Shown piece by piece: positions 1 to 11,200 of a DNA stretch of 64,000 nucleotides. Each line of letters opens with the position of its first letter. Position 1 is the first letter of the stretch. The translations under genes and the position numbers were made by a program. A model generated the notes under the pieces. It searched no databases and was not told where the DNA came from. It worked only from the letters and a program-made list of their open reading frames with translations. Origin of the DNA: Hydrangea macrophylla (taxonomy: Eukaryota; Streptophyta; Magnoliopsida; Cornales; Hydrangeaceae); NCBI GenBank assembly GCA_033977485.1, contig CM066982.1, positions 34,884,218-34,948,217 on the forward strand, in the 5' to 3' direction.

Positions 1-2944
1 AAAGTTAAGGAGAAATAGAAAGAGGAATAGTAGTTTTCTTCTTCAAAATCCAATCCAAATGTGAGTTTGAACTAGTTTTCTTAAAACTAAACTTGTGCTT
101 TCAAGCTTTCAAGCTTACAATCCATTTTCTTCACATCTTTGAGTTAACAATGAGTTAGAGAGTTATGTACTCACCCACATACACATATATGAGAGGTTGA
201 ATACTTGTGGTTCCACCATTGAAAGATCATTGAATATATACTTGTTCTTCTCTCCTAATCCCATTTCCATTTTCATTTTTTCTTTTTCATACTTGTATTT
301 CCCTTCTTAATCCCCCTTTCTATTTTGATTTCTTTACATTATAGCATAATCTCTTCTCAACCTCCTTTCAATTTTGATTTCTTTATCATTTGCATCATCT
401 CTCCCTTAAATTCATTTCTCTTTTGATTTATTCTTCTTCCAAGATCTTGAGGTTTCAAGTGTTACGAGGATGTTCTATGTGGTTACTTCATCTTCTCAAG
501 TGTTTAGATTCATGCTTTAAATATCTATTTCAAAACCCCCAATCAAGAACTCAAACACGATTCCAAAACCCAAATCCATTTTCTTCAAGAAAGATCCAAA
601 ACAGTGAGCAGCTCAGAATCAAAGATTTATCTTCAATTAAATACTTAAGGTATGATGATAAAACCACTTGAAAAACCTTCTTAATAAATATAGTTCACCC
701 TCATCTTGTTTTATCAATTTTAGAAATATAGAAACATGTTTTTTGGATTTTAGAATTTCATTTTAATAATCTATCTTTTCTCTCACTGATTGTAGTCTAA
801 CTTCTTACATTTATTTCGGATGTTTTTCATCACAAAACATGGTCTTTTCTATTTTTTTTAATTTGAACTTCAATGTGTTATGAAACTTTTTGTATCTTTT
901 GAGCATCATAAGATTTGCTTTTCTATTTATAAAAAATCATACAAAAACAGTCAACAGTGTAACTATTGTATTTGAGTCATGTATACATTCTAATTTGTTT
1001 ATTTTAATCTATAATAGCTATTGGAGTTTGGTATTTTTATGTATTCTAGACACACTAAGAAGACTGTGATTTTTTCTAAATTTTTCTAGGCATGCTTGAC
1101 CTCCCATTATGATTTTATAAAGTGAAATATACAGTCTGGACATTATTCACAACATACCACTTTTTGACATTCACACTTTGGTGCCTTGCATCTAGATGAA
1201 TGCACATCTCATTAACATATTCTTTACCACTCCTAGCATATTGTATCATACCATGTATCATTTATCCTCTCATGTATCATACTTGCATGGAATCTTGAGT
1301 GTGGTTTCCAAATAAAACCATGTTCTGCAAATGCTTTAAGGAATTCTTGAAATGAGTTAGGGATTGATATTCCAAGTGGTTAGAATCTTCATCCAAGAGC
1401 TAAAAATATTATTTCAAAGTATTCATTTCGAAACCCCTCTTCAACCCCTCATTTTGTTCTTCTCAAAATCTTCAAAATAGTGAGTTATTCAACTCAAAAT
1501 TGCCATTCTGAGCTCAATACTCAATGGATGATTGCAATACCACTTGGATAGTCTTCCTAACCAATTAGGGAATGTACATGATTTTTTGATGAATTTTAAA
1601 ACACTTTTTATTTTGACCCATTACTTCCAAACATTTTGTTTTTCTGTCACAACAGCTTAGCTAACTTGAAACTTGTTTTCCATAAACCTTTTCCAAAAAG
1701 AGTGGTCCCAAATAATTTTTTCTTTGAACTTCAGTGTCTTAGGGAATGTTTTGGATAATATGGGCCTAAAAATGTTTTGTTTTCATTTTCAAAGATTTTT
1801 CTACATTTCAGTCGATCGTACGGATTCTGTTTCTGAGTAACTTCCCTTTTTATATGATTTCTCTCAACTTACAACTTTAATATTGATTGGCTTTTTGCTA
1901 TGTGTTCTAGACACACTAGAGATGATCTCCATAAAAAAATCATGAATTAAAAAGAGCCCTAATCTCACTTTTCCATTTTTATAAAATTAGTTCACGATTT
2001 TCGTTCACTATTCACAACAAGCATGTTTTACTTTTATTCTTTGATTAGATATTCACATGCAATCCAAATTATCTCATCTCTTAGGAAGTTGTTCATACCA
2101 CATTTGTACATATCCTACAATAGTATTCTTCATCCATTCATGCATATTTTAGACTTCAAAGGCACTTTAGAGAAACCCATGACCACAAACACACTACTAC
2201 TTTGCATATTCTAGGATCATACATTGCATCCATGCAAGATTTGGGGCTTTTCTGACTCCTAATCTAAGGAAATTATAAGGACCCAAGTTGATCACACGTT
2301 CATACTTATCCTCGATCCAATCTTTCTTTCTCATCTGTCCCGGGGATTGAGAAGTCTTCTTTTTTAAGATTTACATGCACCATGCTAATTTTTGAAGCAT
2401 GTCCCATTTTCTTTAATTATTAGTTTTCAAGAACAATTTTTGTCCCCATTCGATTAGGAAAACTTAATTACTTGATTTGAGATTAGACAATTTTTCTTAA
2501 GTTTGTTTTTGTGTGATCTTTTACTTTACATTATGTGATAATTGACTTAAATTTTGTGAATGATATCTTATCTTTTGATCTTTCATTTAAAACTTCTTGT
2601 GCAATGTAATATACTTATCATAATATTAATTATCAAACCGAACATAGTGTAAGATGATTATGTTGATGCAAATATAGGCCCGTCGAGAGACAGGGCGAGT
2701 TGAGGGTGTTTTAGTTGTGACAAAGGCTCCTTCCTCTCTTGTACCAAAATCTCGAGCCAAGTTCTTTGGTTATGAAGGGCCGGTGCTCTTTATCCATTTG
2801 GGTGAGTCAAAATTGGGTTTCTTGGTTCCCTAAAGACTAAGTGACGACTCTGTATATTTTCACTGACATTCTTTTTTCAAATATTTTAAAGGAAAATCAA
2901 TTCCGAAACCTGTAAGGGGGTGGACCCTGGAGGCCACGTCCACA
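1..2944 (+). repeat. Decayed Tat/Ogre-type LTR, probably solo, cut by the window start
   Basis: The segment at 2675-2860 (a GTCGAGAGACAGGGCGAG-like block, then a CTCCTTCCTCTC block, then a GGGCCGGTGCTC block) is the same series of blocks seen, reverse-complemented, at 6270-6460 and 23665-23850 inside the LTRs of element B. Further matches to the B LTR occur near 1480-1720 (for example the CTGTCACAACAGCT segment). The likely end is ...GTCCACA at 2944, as in B and C. No primer-binding site follows, which suggests a solo LTR. The left end lies outside the window. No credible gene is seen here; the short ORFs are AT-rich chance frames. Confidence 0.65.
470..1920 (+). repeat. Diverged internal duplication within the first LTR
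   Basis: Two stretches about 870 bp apart resemble each other in order: an AAAACAGTGAG/AAAATAGTGAG block near 600 and 1475, an ATACCACTTGG-like block near 660 and 1540, and a TTCTAGACACACTA block near 1044 and 1904. This points to a diverged tandem duplication of roughly 870 bp inside the LTR. It was seen by eye only, so the borders are approximate. Confidence 0.5.
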
Positions 2945-3478
2945 CAAATGTCTTCTCCAAACTTTTTTTGTGCTAGACTGAAATTTGGCTGGAGAAGACA
3001 AAGTCTCAATCGGTTGTGCTTTTTCCCAATTGATTGCCAGTTGGAACCAATCGATTGCCTATTTTCCCAATCGATTGGTATATGATGACTCCTAATTGAT
3101 TGCCAAAGTTTGTAATCGACTGGAAATATCTTGGATCCAATCGATTGGGCCTTTCCCCAATCGATTATAATTCTTTTTATCTCAATCAATTGGACCACTG
3201 TCCCAATCAATTGGAAGTTATAGAACATGGATAGTTTCTCTTATTTATTATGTAGGATGTTCAATTGTTCATATACCATTTTATACTTTCAATATGGGCT
3301 GATAAGGGATAATGTGATACCAAAGGATAGTATGATTATGAATAACGGATTAACGTTATGACGTTAGAAAACATGGTGGTCATGAATTAGTTTGATATCC
3401 AGTTCTTTTCAATCAGAGTAGTCAGGCCACAAATGGGAAGTCATGCATTAGTATTAGTACGGAACTTAGGTAGGTTTG
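2945..3478. other. Flanking DNA of element A with a palindromic CAATCGATTG array
   Basis: This is the sequence between the first LTR and the target-site duplication of element A. Between about 3005 and 3215 it has roughly ten variants of the 10-bp palindrome CAATCGATTG at irregular spacing of 15-30 bp. They force a repetitive minus-strand reading frame (QSIG-type repeats), which I regard as a by-product. No gene is visible. Confidence 0.55.
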
Positions 3479-3483
3479 ATAAG
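3479..3483. repeat. Target-site duplication of element A, left copy (ATAAG)
   Basis: ATAAG directly precedes the left LTR and recurs directly after the right LTR at 38444-38448. A matching 5-bp duplication is the signature of integrase-mediated insertion. Confidence 0.88.
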
Positions 3484-5129
3484 TAACAAGCGGGGGTATT
3501 TGTAAAATACAACCGCGCTAAAAGAAGAAAATACACTGAATTAGTTTACAATTTCCTTGTTTATCTGCAACTTGAATTATAATGCCAGTTTTTACACAAT
3601 ATGATTAATCTATGATAAGTAGTATTGTTTTAGTGGTTATTTGTGCAGATTACTATTGCTGTGTGAAGAATTGAATAAGCAAGATAAAAGAAAGTGCTTT
3701 GTTTCAATGAAGACAATTCAGACATGAAAAAAGAGTTTTTAGCGATCGAAGAGGTCTCGAGTGATCGAGGTTTCGATCGATCGAATGCAGTTCAAGCGCT
3801 CGAAGATCCCAGAAGTTCAATTGATTGAGATATGTTCGATCGATCGAATACGGCTTTTATAAAAAATAACACGCACGCAGCAGAGAAAGAGTTTTAACCC
3901 TAGCATTAGGTTATTGTATATATAGTCGTATTCTATACATATTGAGAACGCCTACTTTTACTTTTTATCAGTTTCATATAGGGAGAAGAGAGTTTTCTTC
4001 TTGTTTTGTAGGTTTTATCAAAGATTGGCATTGTTTGGTTTGATTTCTCGTAGTTTAATACAAGTTCATCTTTCCAGGTTACTTCATATTGCTTTACTTA
4101 TATTTTGCTCGTAGTTTATTATAGTTTAATCTGTTAAACTATTAGTTTTGCATGTTAGAGAAGTTTACACCATTAGTTTTCATAGTTTTCAGGTTTAAAT
4201 CATAACCAAACGACACCTTAATGGATTTTTACGTTAAAAACGCATCTATGACACTCCAGACCATGTCTGAGTAGTCCCCAGGTTGGAAATCGCAATGAAA
4301 CTATGATTTCAAGCCTTTGCCATGCATCAGAATAATTCATGTGTTCAATCGATCGAAGTTAGTTCGATCGATCGAGACAGAGATACAATCAATCGATCGA
4401 AGACATTTCGATCGATCGAGAGATGAAGATGTTCGATCGATCGAGAGCGCGTTGATCGATCAAAACCTCTGATTCTTGAGAACATCCAATACAGTATTCC
4501 TGGACTTTCTAATTCACAGATTTGTTATCAAACTGTCCCCAAATGCTCAGTTTGTCAAAACACTCTCTAAACTTAAAGCCTTAAAGCATTTTTCTTCAAT
4601 ATCTTTTGCAAACCACTCTCAATGCTAACACCATTGTGGGTGCGAGTCTTAACTATTATTTTAAACCGCTTTAATGTATTTCAAACTTAATTTGGATGAT
4701 ATAGTCTCGGTCATGAAAGGGCTATGGATTCTCTATCTTTAGAAAAATACAGAATATTGTAGAAGATGTACTCCAATGAGCTTTAATGCAATTGCATGGT
4801 AGATGGCTAGGTCACTGTGGATTTGCGTGATCCCAACACTTCTCTTTTACTAAGAAAACCAGTTTTAAAATATCGCTTTAGTTAACTAGTTAGTCATCAG
4901 TTTAAAGTAATTTAGTTGCTTTTAATTTTAGTAGTTGTTAATCGTAGAACTCCGTGTTCTATAGTCTCCTTAAGCATTAAATTTTCTTTTTCTTTTTAGA
5001 GTTTAATCTAGGTAATTAATTTTCAACCTTCCCTATGGGATCGACCTGGACTTCCAGTACTATATTACTTGCACGATTACCTACACTTGGGTATAGCACA
5101 CAAGAGCACACAGAAAAATTCTCGTGTCA
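3484..5129 (+). repeat. Left (5') LTR of element A
   Basis: 1646 bp, paired with 36839-38443. It begins TAACAAGCGGGGG where the right copy has TGACAAGCGGGG, so the terminal TG has mutated, and it ends GTGTCA. It has about 41 bp (near 3931-3971) that the right LTR lacks. A TATATATA box lies at 3917-3924, followed by T-rich sequence. Several TTCGATCGATCGA-like palindromes occur at 3741-3848 and 4345-4460. Confidence 0.93.
3917..3924 (+). promoter_or_regulatory. Putative TATA box of the element A LTR
   Basis: TATATATA in the middle of the LTR, conserved in the right LTR near 37268-37279. The position suits the U3/R border. This is inference from composition and location only. Confidence 0.5.
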
Positions 5130-5135
5130 AGTTTT

Positions 5136-5153
5136 TGGCGCCGTTGCCGGGGA
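5136..5153 (+). promoter_or_regulatory. Primer-binding site of element A (tRNA-Asp)
   Basis: TGGCGCCGTTGCCGGGGA lies 6 bp after the LTR end. It is complementary to the CCA-bearing 3' end of plant tRNA-Asp, the primer usual for Athila/Calypso elements. Confidence 0.92.
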
Positions 5154-5354
5154 AGGCGATGAGTTAATACTTTGTTTACCTCAATCTATCTTTATCTATT
5201 TCTGTTTTCTTTTTCTTTTTTTCTTTAGATTAAAACCTTTTAGGAATTTTTCGCGTTCATGTCCGAAAATTCCATCGAAGGAATTCTTGGAAATCCATTC
5301 TAATTAGCTGATTCTTCTAATTCTATTAATTCCATAGCTACATCTGTTGATTCA

Positions 5355-6167
5355 ATGGCCGATAATCAAAGTGAAAACGGTGATAATGTGGTTGTCCCAA
5401 TCGACGATTCACTTCGTCCCTTGTGCGATCTCATGACACTTGAACATGCTCCAACACCTTCTTGTAATCTAATTCCACCTCATGCTGGTGAATTCCAATT
5501 TTGCAACGGAATGATTCAACTCCTTCCTACCTTTCATGGAACGGATAGAGAGAAGGCATATCTACACGTGAAGGACTTTGAGGATGTTTGTAAAACATTT
5601 TCACAAAATTGTCCTGTAGACGTGACACGCCTCATGCTATTTCCTTTCACTTTGAAGGATAAAGCAAAAGCGTGGCTACTCACGTTGAAGCCGAATTCAA
5701 TCTACACCCGGCATGCGATGAACATTGCATTTCTAAAGAAATTCTTTCCACCTCGCATGACCACTGAGCTTAAATGACAAATTAACTCTCACAGACAAAA
5801 GAGCAATGAAACCTTCACCCAAACTTGGGAGCGTTTCAAGGATTTGCTTCTATCATGCCCACATCATGGGTATGAGAAATGGCGAACCATAAGCTACTTT
5901 TACGAAGGGTTAAATGGTGAAACTAAAAAGTTGGTCGAGACCATGAGTTCATGACCATTTTTTCGCAAAAATACTGAAGAAGCTGAAGCTCACTTTGAGT
6001 GGCTAGCTGAACATGCCCATGAATGGTCCAATTATGAAGATATCCCATGCTCACAAATATCCTGTGTAGAGGAGAAGAGTTGATACCAACTAAAAAGCGA
6101 AGATCACCTAATGAATAAATATGAGGAATTAGCTAAGAAAGTAGAGGAATTAGGGATGAAAGGGAAA
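5355..6167 (+). pseudogene. gag: Athila gag, N-terminal part, split by element B
   Basis: The frame opens at an ATG at 5355 after a 200-bp leader. It reads through a retrotransposon gag domain: FHGTDREKAYLHVKDFEDVC at about residues 55-80 and KDKAKAWLLTL at about residues 100-110, typical of Athila capsids. The first stop is at 5775-5777; the same frame continues as gag sequence (QTWERFKDLLLSCPHHG) with further stops near 5952 and 6081. Element B inserted at 6168-6172, and the gag frame resumes after 26878 with the zinc knuckle. It would encode the virus-like-particle protein. It is inactivated. Confidence 0.85.
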
Positions 6168-6172
6168 GGTTC
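6168..6172. repeat. Target-site duplication of element B, left copy (GGTTC)
   Basis: GGTTC lies directly before the left LTR of B and again at 26874-26878 directly after its right LTR, inside the gag of element A. Confidence 0.93.
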
Positions 6173-8398
6173 TGTGGACACGCGGAATCGGACCACTTCT
6201 CTCTTGTTTGAGATTGTTTTGAAATTGATTTGAATCAAGGAAAGAAAATGAAAGGTCTGTTAAAAACAGATACAGAGTCGCCACTTGGTCTTTAAGGAAC
6301 CAAGAAACCTAATTTTGACTCACCCAAGCGGATAAGGGCACCGGCCCTTCATAACCAAAGAACTTGGTTCGGGGTTTTGGTACGAGAGAGGAAGGAGCCT
6401 TTGTCGCGACTAAAACACCCTCAACTCGCCCCGTCTTTCGACGGGCCTCAATTAGCATCCAAGTAATCATCTTATACTATGTATGGTTCGACAAATAATA
6501 CTATGATAGTATATTACATCACATAAGGAGATTTGAAATTGGAAGATCAAAATATAAGATATCATTCATAAGATCTAGGCCAAATATCATGCAATGTAAA
6601 GTGAAAGATCACACAAATAAACCTAGGAAAGATCGTCTAATCATGTATCAAATAATCAAGACTTCCTAATCTAAAGGGGGACATGAATTGTTATTGAAAC
6701 AAATAAGCAAAGAAATCAAAATATGCTTAGCAAGGCAAGAATGATGCATGTTATTCTTTGATAAAAGAAGACCTCTCAATCCCCGGGATGGATGAGAAAG
6801 GATGAATAGATCAAGGGGAAGCATGAACGAGTGATCGAATTCATTCCTTATAATCTCCTTAGATTAAGAGTTACAAAAACCCCAAATCTTGCATGAATGC
6901 AATGTTTGTATCTAAAAATGTGCAAAGGTTGTAGTGTGTTTTGTATACATGGATTTCTAGAATGGCTTAGAAGTCTAAAATAGGCAAGAATGAATGAATG
7001 AAATCAACATGGGATATATACAAATGTAGTATGAACCACTTCCTAGGATATGAACTAATTTGGAATGCATATAAGCCTCAAATCAAAGAATGAAAGTTAA
7101 AGTGTACTTGCTGTGAATAGTGGACAGAACAGTAGCATGATCTTTTGGAATTTGAAAAGAGGGGTTAGGAATGTTTTCAATGCATGATTTTTTATGGACA
7201 TGTTCCCTATTGTGTCTAGAACACAACCCAAAAAGCCAATCTTGAATAACTATCACAGATTGAGAGAAATTACACAAACAATAGAGGTCACTCAGAAACA
7301 GAGTTCGTACTGTCGTCTGAAATGTTAGAAAATCTTAGAAAATGAAAAAGAATGATCTAGAGGCCCATTTTATACATAAAGTTTCCTAAGATATTGAATT
7401 TTAAGGGAAAAATAATTTAGGACCACCCCTTTTGGAAAAGTTTTCTGGAAAAGAGGTCGTAAGTTGACCTAGCTGCTGTGACAGCAAAAAACAGAATGTT
7501 TGGAAGGAATGTTGGGACCCAAATGGACCATTTCCAAGTACTTCTAAGTCAAACCAAAAATCATGGGTGTTCTCCAATGAGTTAGGAAGACTTTCCAAGT
7601 GGCCTTGTATCCATATGTTGAGTATTGTGTTCTAGAAAAATCTTTGAACTCAACTCACTCACTGTTTTGACTCATTGTTTTGAAGATTTTGGAGAAAACA
7701 AAGTTTAGTTTCTTGAAACCAAATGAGAGGGATTGAGAGGGGTTTTGAAATAGATGTTTTGAAAACATGTTTTCAACACTCAATGAGGATCATAGCCACT
7801 TAGAATACCTACATCAAACTCATCATTTAAGAACCTCCAAGATTGTTGGAGAGATTTATTTTATTTTTGGGCATAACTTCAATACATTCCAAGAATACCT
7901 TGGAAGTATTGAGGTTATGATCATCATCTATCAAACATGTTTTTGAGGTCAAGAGCTACTATCCATAAGGATTCACTCACCCCAAACTTCATGTCATCAC
8001 TTAGATGATGATGAACTAGTAAGTAAATAAAGAAAAGAAAAAGAAACGAGATAAGGAGAGATGAACATATATATAATCAAGCAAGTAGATGATAATCAAT
8101 AGATGATATTCATGAAGCATGAGACTTGTAGATTGGTGTATCACTCATATGTAATGACACTAGACATGGAAGAAGCTTCCACACTCTTGAATGCTTACTA
8201 AAATGGTGGTTGGGAGTATTGAATGTTGAAGTAAATGGAAGTAATGAAGTAAAAACAAAGTTAGAAACTCACTTTTGTTTTGAAAAATCAAAGAAGAAAG
8301 CTTCTTTTCTCTCCACTCTAACCTTATCTCTACACTTTCTCTCCCAAACTTTCTCTAAACTTGCATTTGACTCCCCTAAAATGAGGAGTAATGGGGTG

Positions 8399-8407
8399 TT
8401 TATATAG
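8399..8407 (-). promoter_or_regulatory. Putative TATA box of B 3' LTR
   Basis: On the minus strand this reads CTATATAAA inside GGCCTATATAAAC. The same box occurs in the other B LTR (25793-25801) and in the related LTR fragment E (43821-43829), within conserved surroundings. This suggests the U3 promoter of this LTR family. Confidence 0.65.
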
Positions 8408-8550
8408 GCCAACTTGGGGTGTTTTTGGGATTTAGAAAGTACTCCCATTGGTCCCAAACATCTGAAATCATGAAACCACGTCGTTTTGGATTTTAATTAA
8501 TCAAAATGGGACCACCAAAATATTTACAAAAACTTACTGTTCTGGAGGTG

Positions 8551-8611
8551 AGTGCCGCGGCGGCACTGGACCACTGCCGCAGCGGCAGTGGGCCAGTGCC
8601 GCGGCGGCACT
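8551..8611. repeat. Triple GC-rich palindrome in B 3' LTR
   Basis: Three consecutive copies of a near-palindrome of the form AGTGCCGCGGCGGCACT in an otherwise AT-rich LTR. They could form strong hairpins and are rich in CpG. The block is repeated at 25945-26005, partly at 43618-43640, and twice at 10940-10980. Confidence 0.75.
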
Positions 8612-9110
8612 GCTCCTCCCTTCGTCTGGATAATGCTGTTTAGGCCCCCCGAAGTTCCGGTATTCACGAAAAGGCCCTATTTCGTCCGAAATTCACAGAA
8701 AATGCATACGAACTCCAAATTGAGGTTGTGATATACCGTTGGAAAGGTAATGGAGTCTACTTTACATAAAAAAAAGTTCGGGGATAGGTCACTTCGAAAA
8801 GTTTTGCGGTATTCGCGATAAAAGCCGATTTGATCGCCTTTTTCGCCTTTGGAAATTTATAATAAATTCGTTTTAAATCCAGAAATTATGTGCGATATAC
8901 CGTTGGAAAGATATTGACCTCTAGTATCCATGAAAAATATTTGAAAATTGTTTCGGTGCCCCGATTCCAAAGTCAGATCTTGGTTAAACCGGTCAAACCT
9001 GGGATTCCCGGGAAGTTCTAGGAACCTCTGGGAGCTCCCAGGAGCCGATGTTTTCGCTCGATTTTCTTTTGGAACTTGTTTTAATACTTTTCTCATGATT
9101 CAGACATTTT

Positions 9111-9178
9111 CGGTCAAACTTGGTCAAACTTGGTCAAACTCTGGTCAAACCTGGTCAAACCTTGGTCAAACCGGTCAA
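9111..9178. repeat. 10-bp tandem GGTCAAACTT array, B 3' LTR
   Basis: About six to seven units of 10-12 bp. The homologous array in the other LTR (26505-26582) has exactly one unit more, which accounts for the whole 10-bp length difference between the two LTRs. Confidence 0.85.
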
Positions 9179-9469
9179 CGAGGACTTTCGGGGAACCTCT
9201 GGGACTTCCGGGGGTCTTTGGGAGCTGACGACTTCTTCCGGTTTTATTTAAAAACTCATTTTATTACTTTTCTTACGACGTAGTATGTTTTCAAAACTTT
9301 GGGACCAAATCTGGGAGTTTTCGGACTTTCAAGGGCATTTTGGTCATTCTGAGCATTCTGAGAGATAGAGCTGACTTCCGAGAGTCCTTTTGAGTCTTTT
9401 ACGATCATTGTGAACCACCAAGCTACGGGTCTCCTAAATCTGATAGCCGACAAAAATGGGGTGTCTACA

Positions 9470-9483
9470 GTTTGCCCCTCTTT
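9470..9483 (-). promoter_or_regulatory. Polypurine tract of element B
   Basis: On the minus strand AAAGAGGGGCAAAC abuts the LTR start TGTAGACACC. This is the plus-strand DNA priming site. Its core AGGGGCAAAC is repeated in internal arrays at 14989-15130 in B and 62366-62490 in C. Confidence 0.85.
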
Positions 9484-11097
9484 GGCAGGAACTTGCGAGG
9501 CAACGCATGTCGCAAGTGAGTGCCAAAGTTTTGAAGAGATAGGACTTTTTGGAGGCTATGGATTTAGGATAAAAAGCGTTGCAAAAGATGCAAGGATGAT
9601 GCTGGTCGTGCTCCGCGTGAGCTGCCTACGTATCCCAAGGGGAATCAGACCAGGACGTAGTTCAAGACACAAAGGGATAAATCACATATGCACATACACA
9701 ACAATCAGGCGGATGTTATGCTATATGAGGATGATATGCAATGTGTGGATGTGATATGATCTCATACATGAGTCCTATCATGCCTAGTTTTCTGATCCTA
9801 GAATGAGCAGGTGCCAAGGGGTGCGCCACTCCGAGTGGGCTAGTGTTGTGCTAGTGTTTGTGATTGTGACGTGGTGGGTGACTCAGATAAGGGCATTGAA
9901 GTCTAGAAGACTCCGGGTTTAGGGGCAAACTTCTGGAAGTGCGCTTTGCGAGCGAATGTTATTGGGTGTGGGGTCTCAGAGGACTATGATCGAAGACGTC
10001 TTTTGGCAGATAACCGACGGACACAGGGGCTCCGGAAATTAAGAGACTGACATAGAAGTCACGGGACGAATGTGAAATCCTGGGACGTCCTGTGATGAAC
10101 ATGGAGGCCCCAATGGTGTGATGAGAGCGATGGACCGACGATGTTTGCATCGAGATGACGAGTCGACAATGGACTACTGACGGTGTAATAAACCCGCTGA
10201 GGATTAATCTGAATCTGCTGGGGATGAAGCGATACTTTCTAGGATCTCTCTTCAACTGCTCCTTTTGATCGAATCTTTCGGGCCTGCCGGGGTCTCTGGG
10301 AGCTGGTATCTGTCTGCTTTTGTCCTCGGAGGATGATGCAGGGTTCACGGGGAATCTCTTTTGGTGCTCAACCAAGAGAGCCTGTCGGGGCCTCTGGGAG
10401 CTGGTATCTGTCTGCTTTTGTCCTCGGAGGATGATGCAGGGTTCACGGGGAATCTCTTTTGGTGCTCAATCCAAGAGAGCCTGTCAGGGCCTCTGGGAGC
10501 TGGTATCTGTCTGCTTTTGTCCTCGGAGGATGATGCAGGGTTCACGGGGAATCTCTTTTGGTGCTCAATCCAAGAGAGCCTATCAGGGCCTCTGGGAGCC
10601 GGTATCTGTCTGCTTTTGTCCTCGAAGGATGATGCAGGGTTCACGGGGAATCTCTTTTCTTTCTTCGGTGCAATAACTAAAAACCAGGATGAGTTACCAG
10701 AATTATCGGAATTCGCGACGATTGTCCTGAAACGACCGATTCGGGTCTTCGGGAGTCGATTTTTCCCAGTTTTTGCCTGCTGGAGGTAGTTCTGACAACT
10801 TTTAGTCTGCTTGGGGTAAAACCTCATAAATCTTGACTGGAATGGGCCATCGGGGCTGATCGGGGCTAAAAACGGGCTGAAAAAGGCCAAAACGGGGCGA
10901 AACGGAGCAAAACGGAGCGACGCGGGGCCCACGGGGAGCAGTGCCGCGGCGGCAGTTGGCCAGTGCCGCGGCAGCACTGGGTGGCCGGACTTCATCTTCT
11001 TATATGTCGGGTTTTTGAGCTCTCCAAGCTCATTCTTGGCCATTTTGGGGTGTTTTTGAAGCCAAAATTCACCAAAACGCAGCTTGTGCGTGCTCAG
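9484..11097. other. Non-coding segment of B between 3' LTR and antisense gene 1
   Basis: It holds a CTACGTA-type motif copy (9621-9664), a four-fold 99-bp repeat (10290-10660), a stretch of short AAAACGGRGCG-like repeats (10870-10925) and two GC palindromes (10940-10980). The likely promoter and 5' leader of antisense gene 1 lie in its right end. A 333-codon minus-strand frame over 10345-11346 is created by the 99-bp repeat and shows no domain. Confidence 0.6.
10290..10660. repeat. 99-bp tandem repeat, about 3.7 copies
   Basis: Units starting near 10291, 10390, 10489 and 10588 share CTCTGGGAGCTGGTATCTG followed by a CTCGGAGGATGATGCAGG block and differ by only a few bases. Because 99 is a multiple of three, open frames persist through it on both strands (33-residue repeats), which is no evidence of coding. 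Confidence 0.9.
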
Positions 11098-11196
11098 GTG
11101 AGTAATCTTTCCCCGTAGTTGGATTTTTGATTGGTGTTTTGGTTTGCCCAAATTTTCAAGAAGAAAGTTTAAATGTGACTTCCATTTTTCTTGTAG
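11098..11196 (+). other. Putative 5'-UTR intron of antisense gene 1
   Basis: CAG|GTGAGT at 11095-11103 and a pyrimidine-rich tract ending TTCTTGTAG at 11196 frame a 99-nt intron that ends 4 bp before the start ATG at 11201. Predicted from consensus sites only. Confidence 0.5.
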
Positions 11197-11200
11197 ATCC

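Larger units (their letters stand above)
6173..9469 (-). repeat. 3' LTR of element B
   Basis: 3297 bp; in element orientation it starts TGTAGACACCCC and ends GTGTCCACA. It is nearly identical to 23567-26873, with scattered substitutions and one fewer 10-bp GGTCAAACTT unit. It contains a GC-rich palindrome block (8551-8611) and a TATA box. Short ORFs here (for example 8210-8407) occur in both LTRs without recognisable domains, and I do not call them genes. Confidence 0.95.

Noticed and set aside
390..671. 93-codon frame near the window start
   Set aside because: Low-complexity frame inside a decayed LTR, without a domain; its sequence is part of the duplicated LTR segment.
3005..3215. Possible CRISPR-like array
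   Set aside because: Short palindromes with irregular spacing in plant retrotransposon DNA; no repeat of CRISPR length and no cas genes.
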